DNA from: an uncultured Burkholderiales bacterium
GTDB lineage: Bacteria; Pseudomonadota; Gammaproteobacteria; Burkholderiales; Burkholderiaceae_C
Direction: 5' to 3'
Length of the DNA: 46,220 nt
NCBI GenBank assembly: GCA_903838355.1
Contig: CAILYC010000054.1
Coordinates: 1 to 46,220 of the forward strand
Made by a program: the position numbers and the translations under genes
In this document: in pieces, positions 9,838 to 20,449 of the stretch
Layout of the letters: every line of letters starts with the position of its first letter
Numbering within the stretch: the stretch's first letter is position 1
The notes under the pieces: model-generated
What the model was told of the DNA's origin: nothing
What the model saw: the letters and a program-made list of their open reading frames with translations, nothing else
Databases searched by the model: none

Positions 9838-10511
9838 TTCTTCTCCTGTGCAGGGGTGGACTGGGTGGGCTGTGTTGTCGCCATGGGCTCAACGACCTCA
9901 CCGACTTCAACCACCGACTTCATTTTGACCAAGCGCATGCGGTCTTTGGGCTGAACACGAATTTGCTCAGACGGATCTTGGAATTTGCTGTCTTTGCGTT
10001 TTCTCAAAGTGAGCGCAATGGCGGCGATGATGGCCACGAGCAAAATAACAGCAGCGAGTTCCAATGGGTACAAAAACTCCGTGTAAAGCGCAATACCGAG
10101 TGCCTGGGTGTTGGGAATGGGTGCAGCATCAACGACAGCACCGACAGCGCGCGCGGGCTGGCTGAGTCGAAAACCACCCATCAGCACGGCGGTCAACTCA
10201 AGCGCGACCACAGCACCCAAGGTCGCGGCCAAATGGAAATTTCGCCAAAAACCTTTTCGCAAACTCTCCAAGTCAACGTCGAGCATCATCACCACGAACA
10301 AAAAGAGGACCATAACCGCGCCCACATAGACCAAAACCAAGGTAATGGACAAAAACTCCGCCTCCAACAGCATCCAGATCCCAGAGGCTTGAAAAAAACT
10401 CAAGACCAAAAAAAGAGCCGCATGCACGGGATTGCTGACCGTGATCACGCGAAACGCGGCAAACAGCAAAATCGCTGAAAACACATAAAAAAGGACGGCT
10501 TGTGGATCCAT
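9834..10511 (-). CDS. nuoJ: NADH-quinone oxidoreductase subunit J
   Basis: NuoJ is a membrane subunit of complex I next to the quinone chamber. The protein is 225 aa with five predicted helices in the first 170 residues. The family signature [20 protein letters not shown] is present. The C-terminal 50 or so residues are a hydrophilic tail rich in Lys, Pro, Thr and Gln (ending STPAQEKK), as in betaproteobacterial homologues. It overlaps nuoK by four bases. Confidence 0.96.
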   Translation of the reverse strand: MDPQAVLFYVFSAILLFAAFRVITVSNPVHAALFLVLSFFQASGIWMLLEAEFLSITLVLVYVGAVMVLFLFVVMMLDVDLESLRKGFWRNFHLAATLGAVVALELTAVLMGGFRLSQPARAVGAVVDAAPIPNTQALGIALYTEFLYPLELAAVILLVAIIAAIALTLRKRKDSKFQDPSEQIRVQPKDRMRLVKMKSVVEVGEVVEPMATTQPTQSTPAQEKK

Positions 10512-10555
10512 GCTGTGGTTTGGGTTGAGGGTGCGGGGCTGTGGAAGTGGAGGGT

Positions 10556-11077
10556 TCAGCGGTAGGGTGCGTCAGCTGCTTTGAGCTTGGCAATCTCACC
10601 TTCGTAGCGATCGCCAACGGCCAGGAGCATCTCCTTGGTGAAGTACAAATCCCCTCGCTTTTCGCCGTGGTACTCAAAAATATGGGTCTCCACAATCGAG
10701 TCCACGGGACAGCTCTCTTCACAAAACCCACAGAAAATACATTTCGTCAAATCTATGTCATAGCGAGATGTGCGCCGGGTGCCGTCCTCTCTCACCTCGG
10801 ACTCGATGGTGATGGCCATGGCTGGACACACCGCTTCGCATAATTTGCAAGCGATGCAACGTTCTTCACCATTTTCATAACGACGAAGAGCATGAAGGCC
10901 CCTAAAGCGCGGACTCGCGGGTGTTTTCTCTTCAGGAAACTGAATGGTGATCTTGCGAGCAAACATGTACTTGCCCGTGAGGGCCATGCCCTTAAAGAGC
11001 TCCAGGAGCAAAAAGCTCGACAGGAAATCTCGCAGGGAAAATTCCAAGCGCTTCGAGGGCAAAGTCATCGTGTTCAT
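10556..11077 (-). CDS. nuoI: NADH-quinone oxidoreductase subunit I (two 4Fe-4S)
   Basis: NuoI is the ferredoxin-like subunit of complex I that carries clusters N6a and N6b and passes electrons towards NuoB. The protein is 173 aa. Two canonical motifs are visible: C74-x2-C77-x2-C80-x3-C84 ([12 protein letters not shown]) and C113-x2-C116-x2-C119-x3-C123 ([12 protein letters not shown]). I chose the ATG at 11077 because AGGA lies upstream and it starts after the nuoH stop; the ATG at 11068 is an alternative. The open frame continues far upstream over nuoH but is not coding there. Confidence 0.96.
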   Translation of the reverse strand: MNTMTLPSKRLEFSLRDFLSSFLLLELFKGMALTGKYMFARKITIQFPEEKTPASPRFRGLHALRRYENGEERCIACKLCEAVCPAMAITIESEVREDGTRRTSRYDIDLTKCIFCGFCEESCPVDSIVETHIFEYHGEKRGDLYFTKEMLLAVGDRYEGEIAKLKAADAPYR

Positions 11078-11099
11078 GCGCAATGCATCCTGTTGTCTT

Positions 11100-12176
11100 T
11101 TAAGTCCAAATATTCCATGGCGTTTGCATCCAAAGACCCACCACCACCAACCACACCAAAGTGATCGGGATGAAGATCTTCCAGCCCAAGCGCATGATTT
11201 GGTCGTAACGAAATCGCGGGAAGGTCGCACGAACCCAGAGGAACATGGTCACGACCACAAAGGTCTTCAGCCCCAACCAAATCCATCCAGGCAACCAGTC
11301 AAGGAAGGCAAACGGCGAAAGCCATCCACCCAGAAACATGAGCACCGCCAGCATCGAGACCAGAATCATATTGGCGTATTCGGCCAAGAAGAACATGGCA
11401 AAAGACATCCCAGAGTATTCAATCATGTGACCCGCCACAATTTCCGACTCCCCTTCAACCACGTCAAAGGGGTGTCGATTGGTCTCGGCCAAGCCAGAAA
11501 TGAAATACACCACAAATATCGGCAGCAAAGGCAACCAATTCCATGAAAAAACACCCAAACCATGAGACGCGAAATAGCCCTGCCCTTGAACCCCAACAAT
11601 GGTGCTCAAATTCAATGAGCCCGACACCATCAACACCACCACCAAGCAAAAACCCATGGCAATCTCATAACTCACCATTTGCGCAGACGCCCGCATGGCT
11701 CCTAAAAAAGCATATTTGGAGTTCGATGCCCAACCCGCAATGATGACGCCGTAGACCTCTAGCGAGGTGATGGCCATCAAAAAAAGCAAGCCAGCATTCA
11801 CATTGGCCAGCGCCACTTCAGGCCCAAAGGGCACCACCGCCCAGGCCGCCAATGCGGGCATGATGGTCATGATGGGGCCGAGTAAAAACAGACCCGTGTG
11901 TGCACGCGTGGGCACAATGATCTCTTTGGTCAGCAGTTTCAATGCGTCGGCTATGGGCTGCAATAAACCAAAGGGCCCCGTGCGATTGGGTCCTACTCGA
12001 ATTTGAGTAAAACCAATGCCTTTTCTCTCCCACAAGGTCAAGTAAGCCACACAAAGCATTAAAGGCAAGAGCAAGACCACGATTTTGATCAAATTCCAAA
12101 TCACAGGCCAAGCCAATTGCTTCCACCATGCTGTGTGGATAGCATCAAACCCCGTGTTGTATAAAAAATCGATCAT
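11100..12176 (-). CDS. nuoH: NADH-quinone oxidoreductase subunit H
   Basis: NuoH is the membrane subunit that forms much of the quinone-binding cavity at the junction of the two arms of complex I. The product is 358 aa with about eight membrane segments. [38 protein letters not shown] is the first NADHdh signature, given here by its ends: LWERK and ALKLLTKE. The second, [14 protein letters not shown] with a following [15 protein letters not shown], carries the glutamates near the quinone site. It starts four bases after the nuoG stop. Confidence 0.97.
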   Translation of the reverse strand: MIDFLYNTGFDAIHTAWWKQLAWPVIWNLIKIVVLLLPLMLCVAYLTLWERKGIGFTQIRVGPNRTGPFGLLQPIADALKLLTKEIIVPTRAHTGLFLLGPIMTIMPALAAWAVVPFGPEVALANVNAGLLFLMAITSLEVYGVIIAGWASNSKYAFLGAMRASAQMVSYEIAMGFCLVVVLMVSGSLNLSTIVGVQGQGYFASHGLGVFSWNWLPLLPIFVVYFISGLAETNRHPFDVVEGESEIVAGHMIEYSGMSFAMFFLAEYANMILVSMLAVLMFLGGWLSPFAFLDWLPGWIWLGLKTFVVVTMFLWVRATFPRFRYDQIMRLGWKIFIPITLVWLVVVGLWMQTPWNIWT

Positions 12177-12180
12177 GATG

Positions 12181-14298
12181 TCATATTCCTGCTCGTGCGT
12201 CGTGGGTGGATTGCAAGGCTGCAGATCGCCTCACCAAACCATCCAAGGCAAGACTGGCTGCCACGCACGGCGCTTGAAAAACCTGGGGTCCTTCAAGGGT
12301 GGGCACGGTGGCACTCATGTTCGAGAGTTGGCCAGAGAGTTCAGGCAAGCTTTGCGCCATGAGAGAGCGGACTTCCTCAATCGTCTCATACTCAAAACCT
12401 GGCAAGTCCAGAATGTTGGCCATGACACGCAAAATCTTCCACAAAGGTCGCGTTTCAATCAAGGGGCGCACCACCGCGTGAAAGCTCTGTGACCTGCCCT
12501 CGGTGTTGACAAACGAACCAGCCGTTTCGCTAAAGGGCGACATCGGCAAAAGCACATCGCTATAAGCCACATTGGTTTTGAAAGGCGAGAGCGTGACCAC
12601 CAAATCCATTGTCGACAAGGCCTTCACCGCCTTGGCCGGTTGCGCACAATCGTGCTCGGGCTCCACATTCATGAGGATCATGGCTTTCAAGGCGCCAGGC
12701 TCGAGCATTTGCTGAGCATTCAACCCGCCAGATGAATGACTGGGCCGGGCTTGAACCCACTGCGCACCAACAGTGTTTGCACTCTCACCCAGGACGCCAG
12801 ATTTGGCACCAGTGAGTTCGGCCAAGGCATTGACCCAAGCGAGCAAGACACTGAATTGAGGGTGGTGAGCGGCCGCATTGCCAAGCAAAATGGTCTTGCG
12901 CTCTCCGCTCAACAGGGCTTGCGCCATCGGGCGCAAGGCGTCATTCGCTTCTCCCAGACCAAGCGGTGGGGCCTTGGAGGACTCCTGGGCCACGGTCGCA
13001 CATAAATTGGCCAAGCATTGCGCCCAGTCCTCTGGACCTTGCACCCAATCAAAAGACAGTGGCATGGCCCAATCCGACTCTTTGGCGTTGAGACTCAAGA
13101 CTTGAGCGCCATGGCGGATAGCGTGACGAAGACGCTGGGCCAATATGGGATGATCTTTGCGCAAATTGCCACCCACCACAAACACATTGTCCATGAGGGA
13201 GAGCTCTTGAATGGCACAACCGAGCCAATGGACCCGTGCCTCATGGTGAAAATCAGCATGCCTGAGTCTCGCATCGACATTGTCACTGCCCAAGGCGCGA
13301 AGCAAACGCCCACCAAGGAATAACTCTTCAGTGGTGTTGTGCGGCGACATCAGTGTGCCGATGGATTTGACGCCTGATTTTTGGGTGATGTCTTGTAAGG
13401 CTTCGGCCACAAAACTCAAAGCCGTGTTCCAGTCCACTTCATGCCAAACACCGGCTTGCTTGATCATGGGGGTGGTGAGTCGATCACTGGCGCCCAGAGC
13501 TTCGTAGGAGAAACGATCGCGGTCCGCAATCCAACACTCATTGATCGCTTCGTTTTCCAGAGGGACCACGCGCAACACTTTGTGGTTCTTGACTTGCATG
13601 ATCAAATTCGTGCCTGTGGAGTCGTGCGGGCTCACCGATTTGCGACGCCCAAGCTCCCAAGTGCGGGCCTGGAATCGAAAGGGCTTGCTAGTCAAGGCGC
13701 CAACGGGGCAGATATCGATCATGTTGCCCGAGAGCTCAGAGTCAACAGACAGGCCGATAAAACTTTCAATTTCAGCGTGCTCCCCGCGGTGCGTGAAGCC
13801 CAACTCCTTCAAGCCCGAGATCTCTTCACCAAAGCGCACACACCTTGTGCAATGAATACACCGACTCATCTCTTGCATGCTGATCAAGGGACCTGCGTCT
13901 TTGTGAAATACCACGCGTTTTTCTTCTTCGTAGCGCGATGCTGAGCCTCCATAACCTACCGCCAAGTCTTGCAACTGGCATTCACCGCCTTGGTCACAAA
14001 TGGGACAATCGAGCGGATGATTGATGAGCAAGAATTCCATCACAGACTTTTGGGCCTGCAGTGCTTTCTTGCTTTGCGTTCTCACGATCATGCCTTGGGT
14101 CACGGGAGTTGCACAAGCGGGTAGCGGTTTGGCCGCCTTGTCGACATCAACCAAACACATGCGGCAGTTCGCCGCAATACTGAGTTTTTTGTGATAACAA
14201 AAGTGTGGCACATAGGTGCCCACGGCTTCTGCGGCATGCATGATCATGCTGCCTTCTTTCACCTCGACGGTTTTGCCATCAATTTGTAGTTCAACCAT
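12181..14298 (-). CDS. nuoG: NADH-quinone oxidoreductase subunit G
   Basis: NuoG is the large Fe-S subunit of the peripheral arm of complex I. The protein is 705 aa. A plant-type ferredoxin domain at the N-terminus has ligands C34, C45, C48 and C62. The 4Fe-4S motifs [10 protein letters not shown] and CIHCTRC follow (about residues 98-160). The rest is a molybdopterin-oxidoreductase-like fold that has lost its cofactor. I prefer the ATG at 14298, which gives [13 protein letters not shown] as in the family; a GTG at 14304 would overlap the nuoF stop by four bases. The C-terminal half is typically the least conserved part of the protein. Confidence 0.96.
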   Translation of the reverse strand: MVELQIDGKTVEVKEGSMIMHAAEAVGTYVPHFCYHKKLSIAANCRMCLVDVDKAAKPLPACATPVTQGMIVRTQSKKALQAQKSVMEFLLINHPLDCPICDQGGECQLQDLAVGYGGSASRYEEEKRVVFHKDAGPLISMQEMSRCIHCTRCVRFGEEISGLKELGFTHRGEHAEIESFIGLSVDSELSGNMIDICPVGALTSKPFRFQARTWELGRRKSVSPHDSTGTNLIMQVKNHKVLRVVPLENEAINECWIADRDRFSYEALGASDRLTTPMIKQAGVWHEVDWNTALSFVAEALQDITQKSGVKSIGTLMSPHNTTEELFLGGRLLRALGSDNVDARLRHADFHHEARVHWLGCAIQELSLMDNVFVVGGNLRKDHPILAQRLRHAIRHGAQVLSLNAKESDWAMPLSFDWVQGPEDWAQCLANLCATVAQESSKAPPLGLGEANDALRPMAQALLSGERKTILLGNAAAHHPQFSVLLAWVNALAELTGAKSGVLGESANTVGAQWVQARPSHSSGGLNAQQMLEPGALKAMILMNVEPEHDCAQPAKAVKALSTMDLVVTLSPFKTNVAYSDVLLPMSPFSETAGSFVNTEGRSQSFHAVVRPLIETRPLWKILRVMANILDLPGFEYETIEEVRSLMAQSLPELSGQLSNMSATVPTLEGPQVFQAPCVAASLALDGLVRRSAALQSTHDARAGI

Positions 14299-14300
14299 GA

Positions 14301-15671
14301 TCACAGTCCATGTTCAACGCTCACACCGTCCAGACAACGCTTGTGCACAATGTGGTGCTCAAACTCATGGCGAAAATGCTTGAGCATGCCTTGCACAGGC
14401 ATCGCCGCTGCATCGCCCAATGCGCAAATGGTGCGACCCGAAATATTGGCGGTCAAAGAATCTAAAAGTGCCAAGTCACTCTCATGGCCAAGACCCTTTT
14501 CAATGCGCTCAACCACACGCCACAACCAGCCTGTACCTTCTCGGCAAGGGGTACACTGTCCACATGACTCGTGCATATAAAACGCACTCAAGCGCATCAG
14601 ACTTTTGACCATGCAGCGCCGCTCGTCCATCACAATCACCGCTCCCGAGCCCAGCATAGAGCCCGCCTTGGCGATGGAGTCGTAGTCCATGGTGAGATCC
14701 ATCATGACTTCACCAGGCACCACTGGGGCCGAGCTGCCACCCGGAATCACAGCCTTCAAGGCGCGTCCACCGCTCACGCCACCGGCGAGCTCAAGCAGTT
14801 TGGAAAAAGGTGTTCCCATGGGGATTTCATAGTTACCAGGACGCTCCACGTCGCCACTGACGGAAAATATTTTGGTGCCCCCATTGTTGGGTTTGCCGGC
14901 AGCCAAGTAAGCCTGCGCGCCATTGCGAATGATCCAAGGCACGGCCGCATAAGTTTCCGTGTTGTTGATGTTGGTGGGTTTGGCGTACAGACCATAACTT
15001 GCTGGATAAGGGGGCTTAAAGCGTGGTTGCCCTTTCTTTCCCTCCAAGGACTCTAAAAGTGCGGTCTCTTCGCCGCAGATGTAGGCACCAAAGCCGTGGA
15101 AGGCATGCAACTGAAAAGAAAACGAACTGCCCAAGATCCGCTGCCCCAAATAGCCCTTGCTGCGAGCCTGATTCAAAGCTTCTTCAAAACGCTCGTAGGT
15201 CTGGAATATTTCACCATGGATATAGTTGTAACCCACATTGATGCCCATGGCGTAGGCTGCAATGGCCATGCCCTCGATCACAATGTGTGGATTGAATTCC
15301 AAAATATCTCGGTCTTTGAAAGTTCCAGGCTCTCCTTCATCTGAATTGCAAACGAGGTATTTTTGGATAGGGAACGTTCTGGGCATGAAGCTCCACTTCA
15401 AGCCTGTAGGGAAACCCGCCCCGCCTCGACCTCTCAGAACTGAGTCTTTGACCGTTGCAATGACTTGCTCTTGGGTCATCGGCGGCTCGCCTGAGCCGTC
15501 GAGTCCTAGGATTTTTTTCAAGGCCTGATAGCCGCCTCGAGACTCGTAATCTTCAATGGACCAATTGCGTCCATCCAACCCAGCCAAAATTTGCGGGTTG
15601 ATGTGGCGACCATGGAAAGAGGCTTGCCCTCCGGTGGTCTCAAAACGTTTGAGCAAGGTGGATAGACTCAT
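14301..15671 (-). CDS. nuoF: NADH-quinone oxidoreductase subunit F
   Basis: NuoF oxidises NADH: it holds FMN and the N3 4Fe-4S cluster. The product is 456 aa. The glycine-rich nucleotide-binding loop [13 protein letters not shown] lies at 81-93, and the CGQCTPC motif for the cluster lies at about 370-376, with the fourth cysteine in [11 protein letters not shown] near 416. [13 protein letters not shown] is the second flavin/NAD motif. It overlaps nuoE upstream by four bases. Confidence 0.98.
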   Translation of the reverse strand: MSLSTLLKRFETTGGQASFHGRHINPQILAGLDGRNWSIEDYESRGGYQALKKILGLDGSGEPPMTQEQVIATVKDSVLRGRGGAGFPTGLKWSFMPRTFPIQKYLVCNSDEGEPGTFKDRDILEFNPHIVIEGMAIAAYAMGINVGYNYIHGEIFQTYERFEEALNQARSKGYLGQRILGSSFSFQLHAFHGFGAYICGEETALLESLEGKKGQPRFKPPYPASYGLYAKPTNINNTETYAAVPWIIRNGAQAYLAAGKPNNGGTKIFSVSGDVERPGNYEIPMGTPFSKLLELAGGVSGGRALKAVIPGGSSAPVVPGEVMMDLTMDYDSIAKAGSMLGSGAVIVMDERRCMVKSLMRLSAFYMHESCGQCTPCREGTGWLWRVVERIEKGLGHESDLALLDSLTANISGRTICALGDAAAMPVQGMLKHFRHEFEHHIVHKRCLDGVSVEHGL

Positions 15672-16216
15672 GATAACTCTTTCAGGGTTCTCAATCCATC
15701 GATCAACTCATCGAGCTTTTCTGGCGTCATGAAGCTGCACATGGCACGATCATTGACCAAAAGCACTGGTGCATCTGCACAAGCACCCAAACACTCGGCA
15801 GGTTGCACAGTGAAGAGCCCGTCGGGCGTGGTGCCACCGGGTTGCACCCCCAATTTTTTGCACACATGGCTCAAAGCGTCTTCTCCTCCTTTGAGCTGAC
15901 AAGACAAGTTGGTGCAAACGTTGAGCTTGAAGCGGCCCACGGGTGACAAGTTGTACATATTGTAAAAAGTGGCCACTTCGTGCACGGCAATGGCGGGCAT
16001 TCGCAGGAACTGAGCCACTTCCATCTCATGGTCTTGAGAGACATAGCCATGCTCAAACTGCACAAGGGTCAGACAAGCCATGACGGCAGACTGGCGTTGC
16101 TCGGCAGGAAACTTTTGCACTTCCTGCTCAAATTTGGCCAAGATCGCTTCCGACAGGGTGTAGCTTTTGACCACTTGATGAGCGTGTGCAGGGGTAAGGG
16201 GTGTGGACAAGATCAT
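15668..16216 (-). CDS. nuoE: NADH-quinone oxidoreductase subunit E
   Basis: NuoE is the thioredoxin-like 2Fe-2S subunit (cluster N1a) of the NADH-oxidising module. The 182-aa protein has ligands C101, C106, C142 and C146 (CTNLSC and ECLGAC). Upstream helices include [15 protein letters not shown], a family signature. It overlaps nuoD (upstream) and nuoF (downstream) by four bases each, consistent with coupled translation. Confidence 0.97.
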   Translation of the reverse strand: MILSTPLTPAHAHQVVKSYTLSEAILAKFEQEVQKFPAEQRQSAVMACLTLVQFEHGYVSQDHEMEVAQFLRMPAIAVHEVATFYNMYNLSPVGRFKLNVCTNLSCQLKGGEDALSHVCKKLGVQPGGTTPDGLFTVQPAECLGACADAPVLLVNDRAMCSFMTPEKLDELIDGLRTLKELS

Positions 16217-17466
16217 CGGTCTATTTCTCCAAACACGATATCCATGGTCCCAATGACGGCAACAGTGTCAGCGATCATGTGACCACGGACCATTTCATCC
16301 ATGGCAGCCAGGTGGGCAAAGCCTGGGGCGCGAATCTTCATGCGAAAAGGCTTGTTGGCACCATCACTGATCAGATAAATACCAAATTCGCCTTTGGGGT
16401 GTTCCACTGCGCTGTAAGCCTCTCCTTCTGGCACATGAAAGCCTTCGGTAAAGAGCTTGAAGTGATGGATCAACTCTTCCATGCTCGACTTCATGCCCAC
16501 ACGGCTTGGGGGTGCCACTTTGTGGTTGGCGGTGATGACGGGGCCAGGGTTGGCCCGCAGCCAAGCCACGCATTGCTCAATGATGCGGTTGGATTGACGC
16601 ATCTCTTCAATGCGCACCAAATAGCGGTCGTAGCAATCGCCCGTCATACCCACTGGGATATCAAAATCCATTTTGTCGTAAACGTCATAGGGTTGGTGCT
16701 TTCTCAAATCCCACTCCACGCCCGAGCCTCGCAGCATGGCGCCGGTGAAGCCTAGATTTTTTGCACGCTCAGGAGTCACCACACCAATTCCCACCGTGCG
16801 TTGCTTCCAAATTCGGTTGTCGGTGAGTAGCGTCTCGTACTCATCGACCAAACCAGGGAAACGGCGGGTGAAGTCTTCGATGAAGTCCAGCAAGGAGCCT
16901 TGGCGGTTCTCGTTCATGCGCGCAATGGTTTTGGCGTTCTTGATCTTGCTCACCTGGTACTGGGGCATGCTATCTGGGAGATCGCGGTAAACACCACCAG
17001 GTCTGAAATAGGCCGCGTGCATTCGAGCGCCTGAGACGGCTTCGTACATATCGAAAAGATCTTCTCGCTCGCGAAAGCAATAAATCAAAATATTCATGGC
17101 CCCGCAATCAAAGCCGTGACACCCTAGCCACAATAGGTGATTCAAGAGGCGCGTGATTTCAGAAAACATCACGCGGATGTATTGCGCTCGAACGGGGACT
17201 TCAAGTTTAAGCAGTTTTTCAATGGCCAAGCAATACGCATGTTCATTGCACATCATCGAGACATAGTCAAGCCGGTCCATGTAGGGCAAGGACTGGATGA
17301 AGGTCTTGCTTTCGGCGAGTTTTTCAGTGGCACGGTGCAGCAGTCCAATGTGCGGGTCAGCACGTTGGACGACTTCGCCATCGAGCTCCAAGACCAAGCG
17401 CAAGACCCCGTGCGCAGCAGGATGCTGAGGTCCAAGGTTGAGAGTGTAATTTTTAATTTCAGCCAT
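16213..17466 (-). CDS. nuoD: NADH-quinone oxidoreductase subunit D
   Basis: NuoD is the 49-kDa-type subunit that lines the quinone site with NuoB and is related to NiFe hydrogenase large subunits. The product is 417 aa. The N-terminus [26 protein letters not shown] and the motif [13 protein letters not shown] carry the conserved histidines near the quinone headgroup. It is a separate gene from nuoC here (gap of 12 bp), unlike the nuoCD fusion of E. coli. Confidence 0.98.
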   Translation of the reverse strand: MAEIKNYTLNLGPQHPAAHGVLRLVLELDGEVVQRADPHIGLLHRATEKLAESKTFIQSLPYMDRLDYVSMMCNEHAYCLAIEKLLKLEVPVRAQYIRVMFSEITRLLNHLLWLGCHGFDCGAMNILIYCFREREDLFDMYEAVSGARMHAAYFRPGGVYRDLPDSMPQYQVSKIKNAKTIARMNENRQGSLLDFIEDFTRRFPGLVDEYETLLTDNRIWKQRTVGIGVVTPERAKNLGFTGAMLRGSGVEWDLRKHQPYDVYDKMDFDIPVGMTGDCYDRYLVRIEEMRQSNRIIEQCVAWLRANPGPVITANHKVAPPSRVGMKSSMEELIHHFKLFTEGFHVPEGEAYSAVEHPKGEFGIYLISDGANKPFRMKIRAPGFAHLAAMDEMVRGHMIADTVAVIGTMDIVFGEIDR

Positions 17467-17478
17467 GTTGCTCTTTGC

Positions 17479-18087
17479 TTACAAGCCGCCATAGTGCTCT
17501 TCACGCACAATGCGCGGCGTGATTTCTCGCGGCTCAATGGTGACGGGCTGATAGATGACACGGGCAAGCTCTGTGTCATAGCGCATCTCGACATGACCGG
17601 AGACCGGAAAATCTTTTCTAAAGGGGTGACCGATAAAACCATAATCGGTGAGCAGTCGACGCAAATCTTCGTGACCTTCAAAAATAATGCCATAAAGATC
17701 AAAGGCTTCCCGTTCAAACCAATTCACAGCACTCCACAGGGGAGTGACGCTTGGCAAAATCGGGAATTCATCGTCGAGTGCAAAAACCCGAAGCCTCACT
17801 CGCCAGTTGTGTTCTACCGAAAGCAAGTGCAGCACAGCGGCAAACCGAGGACCCGATGAGAAGGCGCTCTCTTGGCCTTCCTTGTAGTCCATGTAGTCCA
17901 CCCCACAAAGGTCCATCAATTGATCAAAACACAATTGCGGGTGCTCTTTCAATGTTTGAGCCACCTCATAATAAACTTTGGCCGAAACCGTCAAGGTCAC
18001 TTCACCCAAAGCCGTTTGGTGCTTGGTGAGCTTGTCCCCCAAGATTTGGTCAATCAAAGCGTTCAATCGATCAAGAGAGGCGCTCAT
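17479..18087 (-). CDS. nuoC: NADH-quinone oxidoreductase subunit C
   Basis: NuoC is the 30-kDa-type structural subunit of the peripheral arm of complex I. The product is 202 aa. [39 protein letters not shown] is the family hallmark (here WFEREAFDL to GHPFRKDFP, about residues 122-160). The stretch [10 protein letters not shown] lies earlier, near 63-72. It is encoded between nuoB and nuoD. Confidence 0.97.
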   Translation of the reverse strand: MSASLDRLNALIDQILGDKLTKHQTALGEVTLTVSAKVYYEVAQTLKEHPQLCFDQLMDLCGVDYMDYKEGQESAFSSGPRFAAVLHLLSVEHNWRVRLRVFALDDEFPILPSVTPLWSAVNWFEREAFDLYGIIFEGHEDLRRLLTDYGFIGHPFRKDFPVSGHVEMRYDTELARVIYQPVTIEPREITPRIVREEHYGGL

Positions 18088-18133
18088 GACTGGGGCTTTC
18101 GTTTTTCAAGTTGTTGCAGTGTCTTCATGCATC

Positions 18134-18610
18134 TCACCGCGCGATGGTATTTTCACGGCGAATCTTGTTTTGCAACTGCAAGACCCCATAGAGAAGGGCC
18201 TCGGCCGTGGGAGGACAACCCGGCACATAGACGTCAACAGGAACAATGCGATCACACCCTCTAACCACCGAATAACTGTAGTGATAATAGCCTCCGCCAT
18301 TGGCACAGGACCCCATGGACAAGACCCAGCGCGGCTCAGACATTTGGTCATAGACTTTGCGCAGAGCAGGCGCCATCTTGTTGCACAAGGTTCCCGCCAC
18401 AATCATCAAATCGCTTTGACGAGGACTGGGGCGAAACAACATGCCAAAGCGGTCCATGTCATAACGCGCAGCACCTGCGTGCATCATCTCCACAGCACAA
18501 CATGCCAAACCAAATGTCATGGGCCACAGGGAACCCGTTTTGGCCCAATTCACCACAGAGTCAACCGATGTGGTGATGAAACCTTCTTTTAAAATGCCGT
18601 CCATTGACAT
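18134..18610 (-). CDS. nuoB: NADH-quinone oxidoreductase subunit B
   Basis: NuoB carries N2, the terminal 4Fe-4S cluster that reduces quinone. The product is 158 aa. The ligands are visible as the unusual consecutive pair C37-C38 ([10 protein letters not shown]), C102 (GSCANGG) and C132 ([10 protein letters not shown]). It starts 3 bp after the nuoA stop. Confidence 0.98.
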   Translation of the reverse strand: MSMDGILKEGFITTSVDSVVNWAKTGSLWPMTFGLACCAVEMMHAGAARYDMDRFGMLFRPSPRQSDLMIVAGTLCNKMAPALRKVYDQMSEPRWVLSMGSCANGGGYYHYSYSVVRGCDRIVPVDVYVPGCPPTAEALLYGVLQLQNKIRRENTIAR

Positions 18611-18613
18611 GCT

Positions 18614-18973
18614 TTATTCCCAATCGAGTGCGCCTTTTTTCCACTCATAGGCAAAACCGACCACCAAGATCGCCAAAAAAATCATCATGGCCCAAAAGCC
18701 AGTTGAACCAATTTGCTTGAGTGAAACTGCCCAAGGAAACAAAAAGGCAATCTCCAGGTCAAAGAGAATGAATAAAATCGCCACCAAGTAGTAGCGCACA
18801 TCAAACTTCATGCGTGCATCTTCAAACGCATCAAATCCACATTCATAGGGGGAATTTTTAGCCGCATCGGGCCGCTGAGGTCCAAGCAAATAGCCCAATG
18901 CTTGAGGCACCACACCCACGGCGAGACCCACCAGGATGAATAACAAAACGGGCAAATAGGTTTCCAGGTTCAT
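18614..18973 (-). CDS. nuoA: NADH-quinone oxidoreductase subunit A
   Basis: NuoA is a three-helix membrane subunit of complex I, and this is the first gene of the nuo operon. The product is 119 aa. The conserved loop reads [24 protein letters not shown], and the second helix reads [19 protein letters not shown] with the family acidic residues. It lies about 75 bp downstream of tRNA-Leu, and I see no strong promoter in that gap, so read-through from the tRNA is plausible. Confidence 0.97.
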   Translation of the reverse strand: MNLETYLPVLLFILVGLAVGVVPQALGYLLGPQRPDAAKNSPYECGFDAFEDARMKFDVRYYLVAILFILFDLEIAFLFPWAVSLKQIGSTGFWAMMIFLAILVVGFAYEWKKGALDWE

Positions 18974-19047
18974 CTCAACCTTTTAAAAAGTTTCTCTCCA
19001 ACTCAATGTGAACCCATTGCCCAGAGTGCAGCTTGGATGCATCAAGT

Positions 19048-19132
19048 TGGTGCCGTCGGCGAGACTCGAACTCGCACAGCTTTCGCCACTACCCCCTCAA
19101 GATAGCGTGTCTACCAATTTCACCACGACGGC
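19048..19132 (-). tRNA. tRNA-Leu (anticodon GAG)
   Basis: The minus-strand sequence folds as a class II tRNA. The acceptor stem GCCGTCG pairs with CGACGGC, the discriminator is A, and CCA is encoded (plus strand TGG at 19048-19050). The D-loop is GGTGAAATTGGTAGACAC, the anticodon loop CTTGAGG gives GAG, there is a long variable arm (TAGTGGCGAAAGCTG), and the T-arm contains GTTCGAGTC. It sits between secG and nuoA. Confidence 0.95.
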
Positions 19133-19252
19133 TAAAAATTTGAGTGCCCAGAATCATCATTCTAGACCCTCGAATAAGACTTGGAGTTTACCCTATAAAA
19201 GGACTCTTCATCCCACTTGTTGAGATGCTTTATAAAATTATGAAACCCTTTT
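19133..19252. other. Intergenic gap between secG and tRNA-Leu
   Basis: This is a 120-bp AT-rich spacer. Several TATA-like hexamers occur on the minus strand, but none has a convincing -35 partner. I could not place a promoter or a terminator with confidence. Confidence 0.4.
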
Positions 19253-19657
19253 TCACTTGGTGGGAATTGAAGTGGAACCCGATGTGGAATTGGCCGCTGC
19301 CGGCGCGTCCGATTTGGAGCTTGGAATTGACGCGTCAACGTCAGGGGCCTTGGAAGCCGCGGGCGCTTGGACTTGCACGCCTTCGAGCACACTGCCCGTG
19401 GGAGCTTGTCGTTTGGCCCCGCCCAAATAGGCCAGCGCCAAGGTGGCGATAAAAAAGACCGCCGCCAAGACCGCAGTGGATCTCGACAAGAAGTTGGCAC
19501 CACCGGAGGCACCAAAAAGACTACCGGAACTGCCCGAGCCAAACGCTGCGCCCATGTCTGCACCTTTGCCGTGCTGGATCAAAATCAAACCGATCATGGA
19601 CAAAGCCGAGATGATTTGTACGAGCAAAATAATATTGGTAATGATATTCATGGTCAA
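19253..19657 (-). CDS. secG: Preprotein translocase subunit SecG
   Basis: SecG is an auxiliary subunit of the SecYEG protein-conducting channel and helps SecA cycling. The product is 134 aa. Two transmembrane helices (about 5-23 and 55-73) flank the conserved loop LIQHGKGADMGAAFGSGSSGSLFGASGGANFLSRSTA, of which HGKGADMGAAFGSG is the signature. The C-terminal 50 or so residues are an Ala/Ser/Pro-rich low-complexity tail. It starts 6 bp downstream of tpiA and is surely co-transcribed with it. Confidence 0.96.
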   Translation of the reverse strand: MTMNIITNIILLVQIISALSMIGLILIQHGKGADMGAAFGSGSSGSLFGASGGANFLSRSTAVLAAVFFIATLALAYLGGAKRQAPTGSVLEGVQVQAPAASKAPDVDASIPSSKSDAPAAANSTSGSTSIPTK

Positions 19658-19663
19658 GGTTTC

Positions 19664-20449
19664 CTAAGGGTTGCGAGCAACGGCAGCTGAAATGATGCTT
19701 AAAAAATCGCTCGAGGACAAGGCAGCAGATCCGATCAAGCCACCATCAATATCGGGTTGGGCCAGCAAGGTTTGAGCATTGGATGCGTTCATGCTGCCGC
19801 CGTACAAAATTCTCAAAGCATGGGCGTGATGGGTGCGTGACGCCAGTAAACCCCGAATCAAACTGTGCACTTCTTGAGCCATGGGCGGCGTCGCAGTCAA
19901 GCCTGTACCAATGGCCCAAACAGGCTCATAGGCCATCACCACGCGATCAAAGTCCATAGGGAGCAAAGACAAAGCAGACAGCACTTGGCGCTTGATGACG
20001 GCTTGGGTCTGACCTTGTTCGCGCTCTTGCTGCGTCTCGCCCACACAAACAACAGGGATCAAACCCGCTTGAAAGACTGTTGCAACTTTGCGGGTAATTA
20101 AATTGTCGGTTTGAAACTGATCTCGCCGGCACTCGGAGTGTCCGAGAATCACATGTTCGAGTTTAAAGTCTTGAAGCATGGACACCGAGAGCTCAGAGGT
20201 GTAAGCCCCTTTGGGGTGTTCGCTCACGTCTTGTGCGCCTTGAACGATACCTGAGCTCTCAAGCAACGCACCGACCTGGCTCCAATAAGGCGCGGGAGGG
20301 CATACCAAGATCTCGGGCAATGCCTCTTGACCAACCTCGGCCTTGAGTGCGTTAAGCCCAGCGATTAAACCTCTCAAGAGATCTTCGTTGCCAGCCAAAC
20401 TGGCGTTCATTTTCCAGTTTCCAGCAATGAGTTTGCGTCTACTCGTCAA
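19664..20449 (-). CDS. tpiA: Triose-phosphate isomerase
   Basis: TpiA interconverts glyceraldehyde 3-phosphate and dihydroxyacetone phosphate in glycolysis and gluconeogenesis. The 261-aa protein has the catalytic K13 (GNWKMN), H104 (ILGHSECR) and E175 (AYEPVWAIGTG), and the phosphate-binding YGGSMNASNA near the C-terminus. Its ATG overlaps the quinone oxidoreductase stop by four bases. Confidence 0.98.
   Translation of the reverse strand: MTSRRKLIAGNWKMNASLAGNEDLLRGLIAGLNALKAEVGQEALPEILVCPPAPYWSQVGALLESSGIVQGAQDVSEHPKGAYTSELSVSMLQDFKLEHVILGHSECRRDQFQTDNLITRKVATVFQAGLIPVVCVGETQQEREQGQTQAVIKRQVLSALSLLPMDFDRVVMAYEPVWAIGTGLTATPPMAQEVHSLIRGLLASRTHHAHALRILYGGSMNASNAQTLLAQPDIDGGLIGSAALSSSDFLSIISAAVARNP

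Noticed and set aside
19008..19223. Plus-strand frame of 71 codons over tRNA-Leu
   Set aside because: It is the antisense of the tRNA gene (SARLELAQLSPLPPQDSV style artefact).
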